Source: Helichrysum umbraculigerum (Eukaryota > Streptophyta > Magnoliopsida > Asterales > Asteraceae). Taken from it: 64,000 nt of DNA. The notes under the pieces were generated by a model. It saw nothing but the letters and a program-made list of their open reading frames with translations. It was not told where the DNA came from and ran no database searches. The translations under genes were made by a program, and so were the position numbers. The stretch is from NCBI GenBank assembly GCA_949592205.1, contig CATIUR010000004.1:84853337-84917336 (forward strand). The letters run 5' to 3'. This document shows positions 10,501 to 19,525 of the stretch, in pieces (position 1 is the first letter of the stretch; each line of letters starts with the position of its first letter).

Positions 10501-11413
10501 CCTGAGTCCGCAACATCTAGTTAGTCGCATCAACGCCTTCGCCAACGATCTCGCAGGAGAATCATCAGACAATGATGAGCCTTTCCCCGATGAAGAGGAA
10601 CTCTATGAAACACAGAAGACCATGTATGGCCGGGTGTATCAAGCATTTATCAGGTCCGCATTTCCATATTTGCACCAACAGATGGAGTTTCTCCAAAATT
10701 TCAGACACAACATGGATTATGCTACTGGGAATCCTGAAAACGAAGTAGATGTTCAGCTAATGGCGGATCTCAAGGGACTTCTAGATTCTATGGCCGATAA
10801 TGATCACATTGACGAGTCCTCACCACACAGGTTTTTCATCAGCTGCACTATCGAGCATCACGCCCAGATAATTGTCGAAAAGTTGGAACACGACAGTTCA
10901 GACGAGAGAGCACGTGCCATCCCTTCTTCTGTTCCAGAAGGTTTGACGGTTAACGTTGCATATTTTGTCTCTGAACGACTTAAAGACATTTTCGGTTCTA
11001 TCCTATGGGAGCAGCCCAGACAGCTATCCCACAATGGGCTACGAGAGATTTACAACAGGATGATTAACATCTTCCTGAAACCAGAGCTCACGTATACCGA
11101 CCATCAGAAACAGCTGATCCAAGGCATATTCAGATCCATTGAAGAACTAGGGCAAGACATCAGCAATGCCACTCATGAGGACATCCACCTACGCTTCTTC
11201 GGATTTATGGACACCCTGCGGACAGATCGACCGGTGCGTGAGACTCTTGAGCACGATGGAGCCACCCTTGTGGACATTAATGGACCAATCTCCAAGGCAG
11301 TCCAAGATGCTATAATGGATCTTTTATACTTGCAAAGGACTGCTGAGGAGCATTTCCATACCTATCCTCTTCATGTGGCAAGAATCCCGAACATCACAGA
11401 AGTCGTCACATGA
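7583..11413 (+). CDS. Gag-protease polyprotein of Y with novel C-terminal repeat region
   Basis: An intact 1276-residue frame. I chose ATG 7583 as the first ATG; the frame is open upstream to the tRNA copy without another ATG. Residues about 25-215 form a retrotransposon gag domain (LYIFPYSL.HHALTWFEGL, then MATKFLTKYFPP, then NFHQAHDESIYTAWERYK). A CCHC knuckle is not evident; only a single NC.N remnant follows. After Pro/Gln-rich linkers comes a retroviral-type aspartic protease with active-site ADIGAS and the later IPIILGRPFL motif. Then an acidic Glu-rich tract (about 9765-9845) leads into a roughly 500-residue helical region with three diverged copies of a module (about 10410, 10650 and 11075) instead of RT, RNase H and integrase. 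The protein could self-process and form particles, but replication needs RT and integrase in trans. Role of the C-terminal region is unknown. Confidence 0.85.
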   Translation: MAARVTLADSTKPSIEGRGGPISYPVIDGASFELKHHIVQLIKEFCQFHGLPHDDPNAHINRFIQTTNSYKQNGVDQDIVRLYIFPYSLTHHALTWFEGLETGSITSWTDMATKFLTKYFPPAKQTKYKNDIMNFHQAHDESIYTAWERYKSLLNKCPNHLIEKTSQLCTFYNGLAPNHRTTLDAAAQGNFMQLTNEEAWNLIENMTMHHHDWNSGEHSSPSAPIAAPNPFQTEAIKSLTEKIEHLTKQIGKMKKPSQHAHQVNARQNCANLPTESYQVEYEDPADGTVYYAQFPARQQNPPGFARTSPPRTRGTQYSPRNQPPFQPNYQPRYPSYQQQPQLTYNQPLSLTAPDAAQSTEPSKTIVPITSTDDTLTKFIQGQHQINQKTSARQDQTDLFIRNQLAVLKNLETQIGQLAQRLDSRPQGNLPSNTVQNPHVEEAKQMSTTDKKVAPSQPPTPSPVKEDTPVPPTVVSPSVLTPQREVRIPFPGRLKKAYKANDFRLDGKFVDTVSRTPSSSKYILKLLSTKDKVPEVPNVPLNAECSALIKNSIHEKLGDTGRFTLPCSIYHSGMIHSLADIGASINLMPYSLYTRLELGPLKPTKMSIQLADQSIRHPKGIAENIMVQIDKFLFPTDFVVMDIQEDVHIPIILGRPFLNTARTIIDVYSQTISLRSHGETITFKIDQDDQSITEHAEICAISTGRVTTDDDSEPDTPMSDEPITITSDTEEEEIEEETEEEEEEIEEEEEEEPEEATPPHIPETHPPTAEIMQINYALNFIPLPESDPKEPSIDHSLDDESLLKPHIPPRGIPPLDSSEPRSHFELGGTFGSSDDSDSQDERDIEMDSSQPVSQITDESQPLTDAVEFPDTSATESDEDDIVLIDVPIDTRSIRLHLTPTIPPPVIIPPLTTGNTEIPIVSEPEEMLSAIEEHGEDFRTLIAIIRDSTIEYTQHQRDIIEDIETEYEVYRANSYLSPQHLVSRINAFANDLAGESSDNDEPFPDEEELYETQKTMYGRVYQAFIRSAFPYLHQQMEFLQNFRHNMDYATGNPENEVDVQLMADLKGLLDSMADNDHIDESSPHRFFISCTIEHHAQIIVEKLEHDSSDERARAIPSSVPEGLTVNVAYFVSERLKDIFGSILWEQPRQLSHNGLREIYNRMINIFLKPELTYTDHQKQLIQGIFRSIEELGQDISNATHEDIHLRFFGFMDTLRTDRPVRETLEHDGATLVDINGPISKAVQDAIMDLLYLQRTAEEHFHTYPLHVARIPNITEVVT
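9765..9848 (+). other. Glu-rich acidic tract within Y gag-pro
   Basis: GAA/GAG-rich codons encode a nearly continuous Glu run between the protease and the C-terminal module region. Probably a flexible linker; prone to length change. Confidence 0.7.
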
Positions 11414-11504
11414 CATTTTATGAGATTATACCCACCGAACCCCAGGACACTTCCATTCCGCATCCCAAGTCCTGGGAGATCCTCTTCTGGCTGATCCAAG
11501 AGGA

Positions 11505-11556
11505 AAAGTCGAGCCCTCGACTCTAAATAGAAGCGCTTCTCGGGAGGCAACCCGTG
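11505..11556 (+). promoter_or_regulatory. Conserved post-gag-pro motif of Y
   Basis: GTCGAG-CC-CTCGAC hairpin, then AGAAGCGCTTCT palindrome, then GGGAGGCAACCCG. Equivalent to 535-592 (X) and 52141-52192 (Z, minus). Confidence 0.6.
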
Positions 11557-12599
11557 CAATAAGTATCCTTAGTATTAGTATTAGTAGTATTAGTTTTAAA
11601 TTCCAAGAAGTGATATATCTCTGACTATCTTTCACACTTAGGTATACCAAATGCTTTCAAAACACCACTTCAGCTTTTACCACCTAATCCAGGAAAATAG
11701 GATTTAAATTTTAAACAAGACATGTGTTTCGAGCATTTGAGGTACTTGCGTGTTACTTTCACGCATTATGCTCGAACTCGTTTAAAAACACATGACTTAA
11801 AACTCGTTCTGAATTAGAAAACATCTTTCATTCTGGATTTAGGCACTTTCAGTAAAAAGCTATAATAAGAAGTCGGTAAAAATATACCCAACGTGTTCAC
11901 ACTTACGAGATATCTTCACAAGAGAGTGAATGAAGTGTAAAGATGGAGGACAAAGCTGTAAATTGTAAACTGCGCACGCCAAAGCCGAAAGATCTACATG
12001 GAGCCGCCGCTAAAGAAGAATTCCTGTCAGGATCTCCTCTTCAACGCATCTTCCAGAATTCCATCCTTCTACATTCGCTTCAATAGGGGAGTTCTCTCGT
12101 TCTCACTCTCGTTTTTGATATGATTGTTAGCTTTAAATTCTCATTAAAGTAGTCTATGCCATATCCCCAGCTTATCACTAAGTGTGGGATTCCAGCCCAA
12201 AACAAACACTTGAGTAACATTTTCTGATATGTTCAAACTCTAAGTGTGGGATTTTTCTCAAATCCCAACTCAAGAGAACATTAGGGACAATGTTCCTCTA
12301 AGTGTGGGATAGCGGTATAGAATACCTTAGGTTTGCTTGTTTGATTCTTGTTTCCAAAAGCAAACTCGGAAAATGTTCCTCAATTTGTTTAAAAACTCAC
12401 TTTTGCTAAAAATTTTCAAAATTTTTTGAGTTAAAATGTCTTAAGAAGGAGAATTTTCATATATGAGTAGGGTATTTTGGAAATTAAGAGTAAATAAGAT
12501 ATGAATTTCTTAGGTCTAAAATGATAATCTAAAAGGGGCATCGCATGGCTAGGCACAAACAAACCCAAAAACTTGCAGTGAGGTATCTTGAGCCAATAT

Positions 12600-12620
12600 A
12601 AGCATTCATCTTTAATGCTT
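12600..12620 (+). promoter_or_regulatory. Hairpin A of Y (AAGCATT / AATGCTT)
   Basis: 7-bp stem with loop CATCTTT. Present with the same stem at 16746-16766 (X) and 51415-51435 (Z, minus). Confidence 0.5.
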
Positions 12621-12707
12621 CACTATTCGTTTGTTTGAGTGTGCCGATGCATGCATCCGGAATTAGAACTTGCTCCTGGTATGCACTTCGAGACCACATT
12701 GGTAGAG

Positions 12708-12721
12708 TACCGTACGCGGTA
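12708..12721 (+). promoter_or_regulatory. Hairpin C of Y (TACCG-TACG-CGGTA)
   Basis: 5-bp stem capped by a UACG tetraloop in RNA. Identical in X at 16852-16865, within a longer conserved block reading GTACCGTACGCGGTATAGG. Confidence 0.45.
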
Positions 12722-12799
12722 TAGGTGCAGTTAGATGACCTTGACATTCCTTACGATTTAACCCATTTTTATCATATCTCTTCAAGCCCAAAACCCTTC

Positions 12800-12820
12800 C
12801 AACACTCATCTTTAGTGTTG
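12800..12820 (+). promoter_or_regulatory. Hairpin B of Y, covarying with X
   Basis: CAACACT-CATCTTT-AGTGTTG. The X counterpart (16945-16965) is CGATACT-TACTTTC-AGTATCG: two stem pairs differ on both sides and still pair. It follows hairpin A by about 200 bp in both. Confidence 0.6.
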
Positions 12821-13870
12821 ATGATCCGCTTAGATAACCCTGTTGAGCCTTAACCTGTTCGTTTCTTTCAAAACCCTTTAAATCTTAACCCATTTATTCC
12901 ACACCCACCAAAACTTATCTTAGAAATTTTAAACTTGTGGAAAATGTCATTTAAATGTCCTTTTTGCTTTCACTCCAAATCACAAATACTGGTGTTTACT
13001 CAAAATCTCTCGCGTGCGTTCCCTTGATAAAAATCAAAAGTTGAGAATTTATGGTGTGAAAAATTGACACCAACTAAATGCAAAGTCATCAAAAGGATGA
13101 AAAAGATGAAAGAAAGAAAAGGATTTCAAAAGGGCAAAAGAAAGAAACAAAAATAAAATCCCTAGAAAAGCCCAAAAATAGAAACAAAAGAAAAAGAAAA
13201 GAAAATAGAATAAAGCTAAGTGCTTCAAATCTCTCGAAAATTTCCGCTCTTATAAAAGTCATAAATTCCTTCATGTATTTTCAAAAGATAGAAGTCAAAA
13301 TAGCTATCTTCCCGTACTGTTATCCGTTTCCGTTTTCATTAAAAAGGTTTTTTAAATAATGTTTTTTCAAAAGTATGAAAGTCCTAAGATAAGCAAAACC
13401 CTTTACAACAATTAAAAATTTCCACTTATCCATACCCCGTAACCCTCACCTGCCATTACAACCCACTCTGAATGTCCTGAGATAGCTAGCACCGTCCTCA
13501 CCTAAGTGGTGGAGATATGATTCTCGAGCAAGCCTATGACGATGGATGTTGCATGACTGGCTTATGAGCGATTTCGTTTGATTAGATTGATAGGTAACCC
13601 GAAACACTTTTTGAGTGAATTGAGTGACCACCTTGTGAGATTGCCTAGTCATGTATATTCCAAGATCGCGAGAATTGAAAGCATGCCTAAGAGAATCATT
13701 TCATGCCTCTGAAAGGAATACCTTACTTTCTCTTATTTCCAGGATATGTTACTTGTATCTGAAGATGGTTGTTTTTGATATATTTTGACTCACCCCAAAA
13801 ATAAACTTGTTTTTTCAAAATATTTTTCTTAAAAGCAGGTGAGAATTTTGAGTTTTGCTTGAGGACAAGC

Positions 13871-13891
13871 AAAGTCTAAGTGTGGGATATT
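13871..13891 (+). promoter_or_regulatory. Polypurine tract of Y
   Basis: AAAGTCTAAGTGTGGGATATT lies directly before the 3' LTR; the same AAGTGTGGGAT core precedes the LTRs of X and Z. Confidence 0.7.
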
Positions 13892-16439
13892 TGATGACAC
13901 GCAAAAAGTCATGTTTTTGTGTGCCATTATCTCACCATTTTAGCCCAATTATTAATGAAAACACTTAAATATGAACTTAAACATCACATTTCATCATAAG
14001 GGCTAAAATATAGACGATGTTTCAAGAATCAACCAAAAAGACCTAAAAACGAGTAAAATAGAGCACAAACGATCATTGAATCTTCCGTTCACGCATTTAA
14101 GCACAATTTGAGCTATACTTGGAATTTTGACCTCTAACTTATGTCATTTTCTTCGTTAGGAAATTACGAAACCGTGAGCGCAAGAATCACTCAAAACGGA
14201 TAAACGACGAAGAAGTTACGACCGAACGAAGAAACGAAGAACCGAAGAATCAGGATACGGGAGAGCTAGACCGTATACGGCCAAACTAGACCGTATACGG
14301 CCTAGCACAGACCGTATACGGCCTAGCTAGACCGTATACGGCCTAGTACAGCCGTATACGGCTTGTATTCTCCCGTATTCACCCTACGTTCTCCCGTATA
14401 TGCTCCAGTTCTCCCGTATTTGCCCTAGCTCAACCGTATCGTGCGTTTAGGCGATTAAAATCTGATTTTTATTCGGGTTTGCGATACGGTTGTGCATTTG
14501 AAGTTTTGGATACGGTCTACGGATACGGTTGTGCGAGTTCTATATATAGAGGCTTCATTTCTTCATTTTCAACATCCACACATTCATCAATCCATCCAAG
14601 AATCACTCCAACAATCACTCTCTTACGTTTTTAATTTCTTAGTTTAGTTAGTAGATTTCTCTCTCTAGCACTACTCTTAGGAGTTAGAGGAGAAATATTA
14701 GGATATAATTAGTCGTAGATTAGCGGCTAGTTAGAAGGGGCAATATTGTAATATCGCTTGGCGCATACTAGAAGTTCTGCTCGTGTAAACGTTCAAGTTG
14801 TATTCAGCTACGCTCTTATTACGGTTATATCTATCCTTTATCTATTTCATTATGATGATTGTTATTACTGTTGTCATGCTAGATTTAGGATTGGTTGCCA
14901 TGATTAGCGAGTAGTGATATTGCGTGTTTGCTATGATGTAGTTAGTCGTAAATTGGTTGGAATGATGCTATGAAAATTAGTGCTTTGATTCACTTTCTAT
15001 TTATGATTTTAAACCTATTAAACTAATCGCCTTTCAACCAGTAAACGTGATTACGGCCTAAATGATGGGACGTCGCGAACCCCATCAAAGGTACTTAGTT
15101 ATCTGTGTCAAACATGAACATGGTCTGATTTGTTAATCGTGTAAATATCGCTTTCTAAATGAACGCTAAGTACATCGTCATCGTGGAAATACTGCTTTCT
15201 AATCTGAACGCAAAGTACACTGTGATTATGGAAATATGGTTTTCTAACTGAACACCAAGTACACTGGAGCCGTGGAAATAATGTTTTCTATTATGAACGC
15301 AAAGTACACTGTACCCGTGGAAATATGGTTTTCTAACTGAACGTGAATATTACACTGTTCACAAGTTAGGGATTTATTGGGACTTAAAAGTAAGGGCTGG
15401 TTTATATCATAGATGGATAATATTATGCTTAAATACAAACTTAGTTAAGTAGTCTGGGTTGGCCTTTGTGAAGCAATGTAAGGTACCGTAAGTCGGCTGA
15501 GTACTCTATATAGCGTCAACAACACCTCCGGTGTAGTTAATACGTGGAAGCCGAGGAAAAACCGCAGTTACTAAGCCTTGTGGAATAACGGTAACTCTGT
15601 GCTCAGCAGAGCTGGTACCGACTTGGTCCTTGGTTCATCAATGGAAACACTTTCAGTGGAGTACAGTGTAGTAATCACGGAAAGAGTCGTTGTTATCGGT
15701 CTATGTGAATCACCGAGTCATCACTCAACACCCAGACTCACCAAACCATCGATAGAAAGTAATCAAGCACATTCTATAAACTTGGTCTTAAATGCTTTGT
15801 TTAGATTAGGTATTATTGTGGGGTTAAGAAAGGTCGGACATCGAGTTGGTTTGTCGCCTTATTCATGCACCCAGGGTTTCATCCCAGATAAGGGTCACTA
15901 TACCTTCACCGGTTAGTGTTGTGGGCTGGATAAACTACTCCGATCAGAATCAGGATAGCCTAGTTGCCCAGTGACATACTGATCGAGAACTCTATCAGTA
16001 AGGGGCTAGTGCTTACTCCACAGATACCTGAAATAAATAAAATACAAACCTTTAGAACACGTTTTCATACATCATACATCATTCCAATCAATAAGGCTAC
16101 CGAAATCATAGCAAACACCCTCTCTAGATTATCTACTATCTACATTTATTTTATCTGCTTTTAATTTACATTTTCTGCCTAAGTATAAAAAACCAAAAAC
16201 AAACCACCAATCAAATCTTTTAAAACCTGCTAGATCGATAAGTACGCCTGTTTCGTCCACGATCCACAATACACTGACTCAGAGAACGACCCTAGGTCAT
16301 CCTTGCTGCTATACACCAATAGTAACTAGGTATACTTAGGCCCCGCAAATATAAATTTTAAAACCCTCTGATCGCCGCTCTAAACGAGAGGTCCGCAACG
16401 ACGCGAGTAAAATCGCGACCGACCGTTCGGGCGGCATCA
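13892..16439 (+). repeat. 3' LTR of Y
   Basis: 2548 bp; 23 bp longer than the 5' LTR because of one extra palindrome unit and a GGA insertion at about 14253. Otherwise nearly identical. Confidence 0.85.
14271..14361. promoter_or_regulatory. Five phased CCGTATACGG palindromes, Y 3' LTR
   Basis: Copies start at 14271, 14291, 14312, 14332 and 14352 (steps 20, 21, 20, 20), one more than in the 5' LTR. TATA box at 14541-14548. Confidence 0.6.
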
Positions 16440-16745
16440 AGCTTTTGGCTAATTTTAGGCAATTTTTATGTCCAAAATAGCATTACTCAGAAAATGTTTT
16501 CCCATAATAACGAATTTTTCAAACAAATTTTTTCAAAAATTTAAAATTATGAGTTAAATTATGAAACTAAACTCTAAGTTTTCGAGTTAAATACTTTCGA
16601 AAAGAATCATTCTCGAAATATGAGTAAGGTATTTTGGAATATAGGGAAAATAAGGTAGAAATTTCTCGAGCAAGAAACAATAATCTGAAAGGAGCATGGC
16701 TAGGCACATACAACCCTATTTTGTAGTGAGGTATCTTGAGCCTAA

Positions 16746-16766
16746 AAGCATTCATCTTTAATGCTT
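16746..16766 (+). promoter_or_regulatory. Hairpin A of X
   Basis: Same AAGCATT / AATGCTT stem and CATCTTT loop as Y. Confidence 0.5.
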
Positions 16767-16851
16767 CACTTTCATTTCTTGTGTGTGCCGATGCTTGCAT
16801 CTCTGAATTAGAACTTGCTCCAGACATACGTTTCAAGACCACATTGGTGTG

Positions 16852-16865
16852 TACCGTACGCGGTA
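16852..16865 (+). promoter_or_regulatory. Hairpin C of X (UACG tetraloop)
   Basis: TACCG-TACG-CGGTA, identical to Y 12708-12721 although the surrounding bases differ. Confidence 0.45.
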
Positions 16866-16944
16866 TAGGTGCAGCTAGATGACCTTGACATTCCTTAGGA
16901 TTTAAACCCAATTTTTACATATCTCTTCAAGCCCAAAACCCTTC

Positions 16945-16965
16945 CGATACTTACTTTCAGTATCG
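16945..16965 (+). promoter_or_regulatory. Hairpin B of X, covarying with Y
   Basis: CGATACT-TACTTTC-AGTATCG, 7-bp stem. Compare 12800-12820. Confidence 0.6.
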
Positions 16966-17918
16966 ATGATCCGCCTAGTAAACCCTATTGAGCCTAAACC
17001 TTTCATTTCTTAAAAATCCTCGTACTAAACCCCCACTCAACCAAAATTCCCAAAACCTTATCTTAGAATCTCTAAGGTCGTGAAAAACATCTTTTGGAAC
17101 ATCCTCTTCAATTATGCTCTAAAGTCTTCCTCTTCTGTGTACTCTAAAAAAGTCAAAAGTGCGAAAAATTGGCACGATAAAAGAAATTGAAGTTCAAGAT
17201 CAAAGATCATAGTTCCGAAAAGGATTTCTGAAAGGATCAACATAAAATATTCTTAGGAATTCTCTGTCAAAGAAGTTCTGAAGAAGAAAAGAAAAATAAA
17301 AAGTAGAAAAATCAAGAAAAGAAAAAGAAACAGTTCCATCAAATAAAGCTGAGTGCTTCAAGTATCACCTTCTCAAGAAAAATTCGATAGAAGACGAGCA
17401 GCTACAAAATCCTCCGTTCCATTCTGAAATAAAGTTTTTCACTATCTTTGAGTTTTAAGATAAGTCAAACCCTTACAACCAAACATATACCACTACCCAT
17501 ACCCTTAAACCTCACCAAACACTACCACCCGTTGAATGTCTTGGGATAGTTAGCACCGTCCTCACCTAAGTGGTGGAGATCCGATTCTCGACCAAGCTTA
17601 TGACGATGAGTGCTGCATGACTGGCTTATTTGAGCGATTTTAATTGTTCTAGATTGTTAGGGAACCCGATACACTTTGAGTGAATTGAGTGACCACCTAT
17701 AGTGAGATCGCCTAGTCATGTGTACTCCAAGATCACGAGAATTGGTAGTATGCTTGATGATAATTGCTTCTTGCTTCTGGAAGGATCATCTTATCCTTTC
17801 CCTTATTCTTAAACAATCTTAATCATATTAGAAGTGGTATCATTTTGAAATTATTTTGACTTGCCCCTTAAAAACCCATTTTAAATGTTTTTCTAACTGA
17901 GTGTTGCTTGAGGACAAG

Positions 17919-17941
17919 CAACGCCTAAGTGTGGGATAACT
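17919..17941 (+). promoter_or_regulatory. Polypurine tract of X
   Basis: CCTAAGTGTGGGATAACT immediately before the LTR start TGATGTGAC. Confidence 0.65.
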
Positions 17942-18437
17942 TGATGTGACTCAAATAGTCATATTTTTAAGGGTAATATTCCGCACTTTTTGGACGTATC
18001 TTTAGTGAAAACATTCCAAAATGATCATTATTTACTAAAATTCACTAAAGTGGTCTAAATATAGGCGTTGCTGCAAAAATCACCTAAAACGTCCAAATAA
18101 CAAGCAAATCAGGACGAATAAACGTGCACAAAATCATCCGGCCTCATTTACCTTATATAGATCACATTCTAACTTCATCATATGATAAAACAGGTAAAAT
18201 CGAGACGGGAAAATCAAGAATCATGCAAATCGGATAAAGAACGGAGAAGACTGAGCAGTATCAGACCCTATAAAGTCATTTCTGCTATGCTTGAGCTATA
18301 CACATCCAATTTCAGTGAAGTTGGCATCATTAGAAGCGTAACGGAATTACGAAACCACAGGCGAAAGAATCGGGTCAAACGGACGCATAACGAAGGAGAT
18401 ACGCGCGTTTTAAGCAACGAACGAAATCAGATGAACA

Positions 18438-18529
18438 CCGTATACGGCCCTGGGAACCGTATACGGCCCCACAGAGACCGTATACGGCCATGTACACACC
18501 GTATACGGCCCCCCTAAGGCCGTATACGG
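18438..18529. promoter_or_regulatory. Five phased CCGTATACGG palindromes, X LTR
   Basis: Starts at 18438, 18457, 18478, 18499 and 18520 (steps 19, 21, 21, 21). The linkers differ from those in Y, yet the palindromes and the phasing are kept. Confidence 0.6.
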
Positions 18530-18608
18530 CCCCTACTCCCCTATATCGTGCTTCGTTTGCTTGTACGTGCTGTTTCGCGAGTTGTACGGCTGATTTTTGA
18601 GCTTTGCC

Positions 18609-18616
18609 TATAAATA
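18609..18616 (+). promoter_or_regulatory. TATA box, X LTR
   Basis: GCCTATAAATAGGGG, 80 bp after the last palindrome, followed by a CT-rich leader. Confidence 0.65.
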
Positions 18617-19366
18617 GGGGATCACTCCTCCTCATTTCACACACCTTAACACATCTCAACATTTTCACACATTTCTCATTCTCTCACTTTTCTTATTTCT
18701 CTCTTTTCTTTCACTTTCTCTCTCTAACTTTCTCTCTCTAGCACTAGTCTTAGGAGTTAGAGGAGAAAGGTTAGGGTTGAGCTTACGGTTCGAGTCTAGA
18801 GGAAGTTTTAGCTTGGTAATCTTGTTGTAACGAGTTTTTCAAGTTCAGACTATTTGTAATCTTCAGTATTACGCTGCTGTATTCCCGGTGATATCTAAAC
18901 TTTACTTACTGTTATAATGCTTGTGCTTTATGTTATTTCAGTTTATATTCTGCATATTGCCATGTTTATAGAGTAGTTTAATATTGTGATTGTTGAAATG
19001 TAGATATTAGGAGTAGGGATGATGTTAAATTAATGTTTCATTTATACGATTGGAAATTGTTACGCTGTGTATCTGGTTAAGCTTATCTTGAATATAGATC
19101 TAGTCTCTCATCACCCTTTCCAGACTTTCACGTGACTGTTGCCCTAGGATAGGATCTGATCAACCCTAATACTATGAATACACAGTTATCTCCAGTTACA
19201 GTATGAAACTATGAACTTTCCTTTAAAAGGCACGGTACTTCGTATAGCGTTGGAAACACCTCGTGTGGAGTACAAATACGTGGAAGCTAAGGAAATGCCA
19301 TGGATTGTTTCATCGTGAATTACCTAGAAGTGATCCTTCTAGAACTGTGGTCTAGGAATCAAAGCT

Positions 19367-19525
19367 GTGGAAATGCTTGTTGCACTGTACACCGTTAGTA
19401 CACCTAAGATCTGGAACACTGTGGAAATGCTTAAATGCCCAGTACACCGTCAGTACATCTAGGGTTTAGAACACTGTGGAAATGCCTAATTGCCCTGTAC
19501 ACCGTGATTATTCCTAGGGATGAAC
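19367..19525 (+). repeat. Tandem units in X LTR (R/U5)
   Basis: About three units of 55-60 bp with CTGTGGAAATGC and GTACACCGT.AGTACA. Confidence 0.6.

Larger units (their letters stand above)
11557..13891 (+). other. 3' noncoding region of Y with hairpins and PPT
   Basis: No coding frame of note. AAGTGTGGGAT recurs at about 12177, 12242 and 12299 before the functional PPT. Hairpins lie at 12276-12295, 12600-12620, 12708-12721 and 12800-12820. The ATHILA ORF present in X is missing here. An A-rich stretch (13085-13215) and a GCTTGAGGACAAGC box (13857-13870) precede the PPT. Confidence 0.7.
4873..16439 (+). mobile_element. Complete Athila-like element Y, gag-pro only (non-autonomous)
   Basis: Bounded by LTRs at 4873-7397 and 13892-16439, both TGATGACACG...GGCATCA, differing by about a dozen substitutions plus one extra 20-bp repeat unit and a 3-bp indel by my manual reading, so the insertion is recent. 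The internal region has a tRNA-Asp primer site, one long gag-protease ORF, a noncoding region with hairpins and a PPT, and no RT, RNase H or integrase. Flanks are ACCTT (4868-4872) and AGCTT (16440-16444), a likely 5-bp target duplication with one change. It is inserted into the 3' noncoding region of X in the same orientation. Confidence 0.85.
16440..17941 (+). mobile_element. Element X, 3' noncoding region resumed after Y
   Basis: Aligns with the Y 3' region from about 12400 onward (shared block with GGCTAGGCACA, GTGAGGTATCTTGAGCC and hairpins A, B and C) but is clearly diverged, so it belongs to a different subfamily. Ends with TTGCTTGAGGACAAGC and the PPT before 17942. No gene is visible. 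Confidence 0.75.

Noticed and set aside
13078..13359. Lys-rich frame in the Y 3' noncoding region
   Set aside because: A-rich low-complexity sequence; not kept open in the X counterpart (about 17160-17420).
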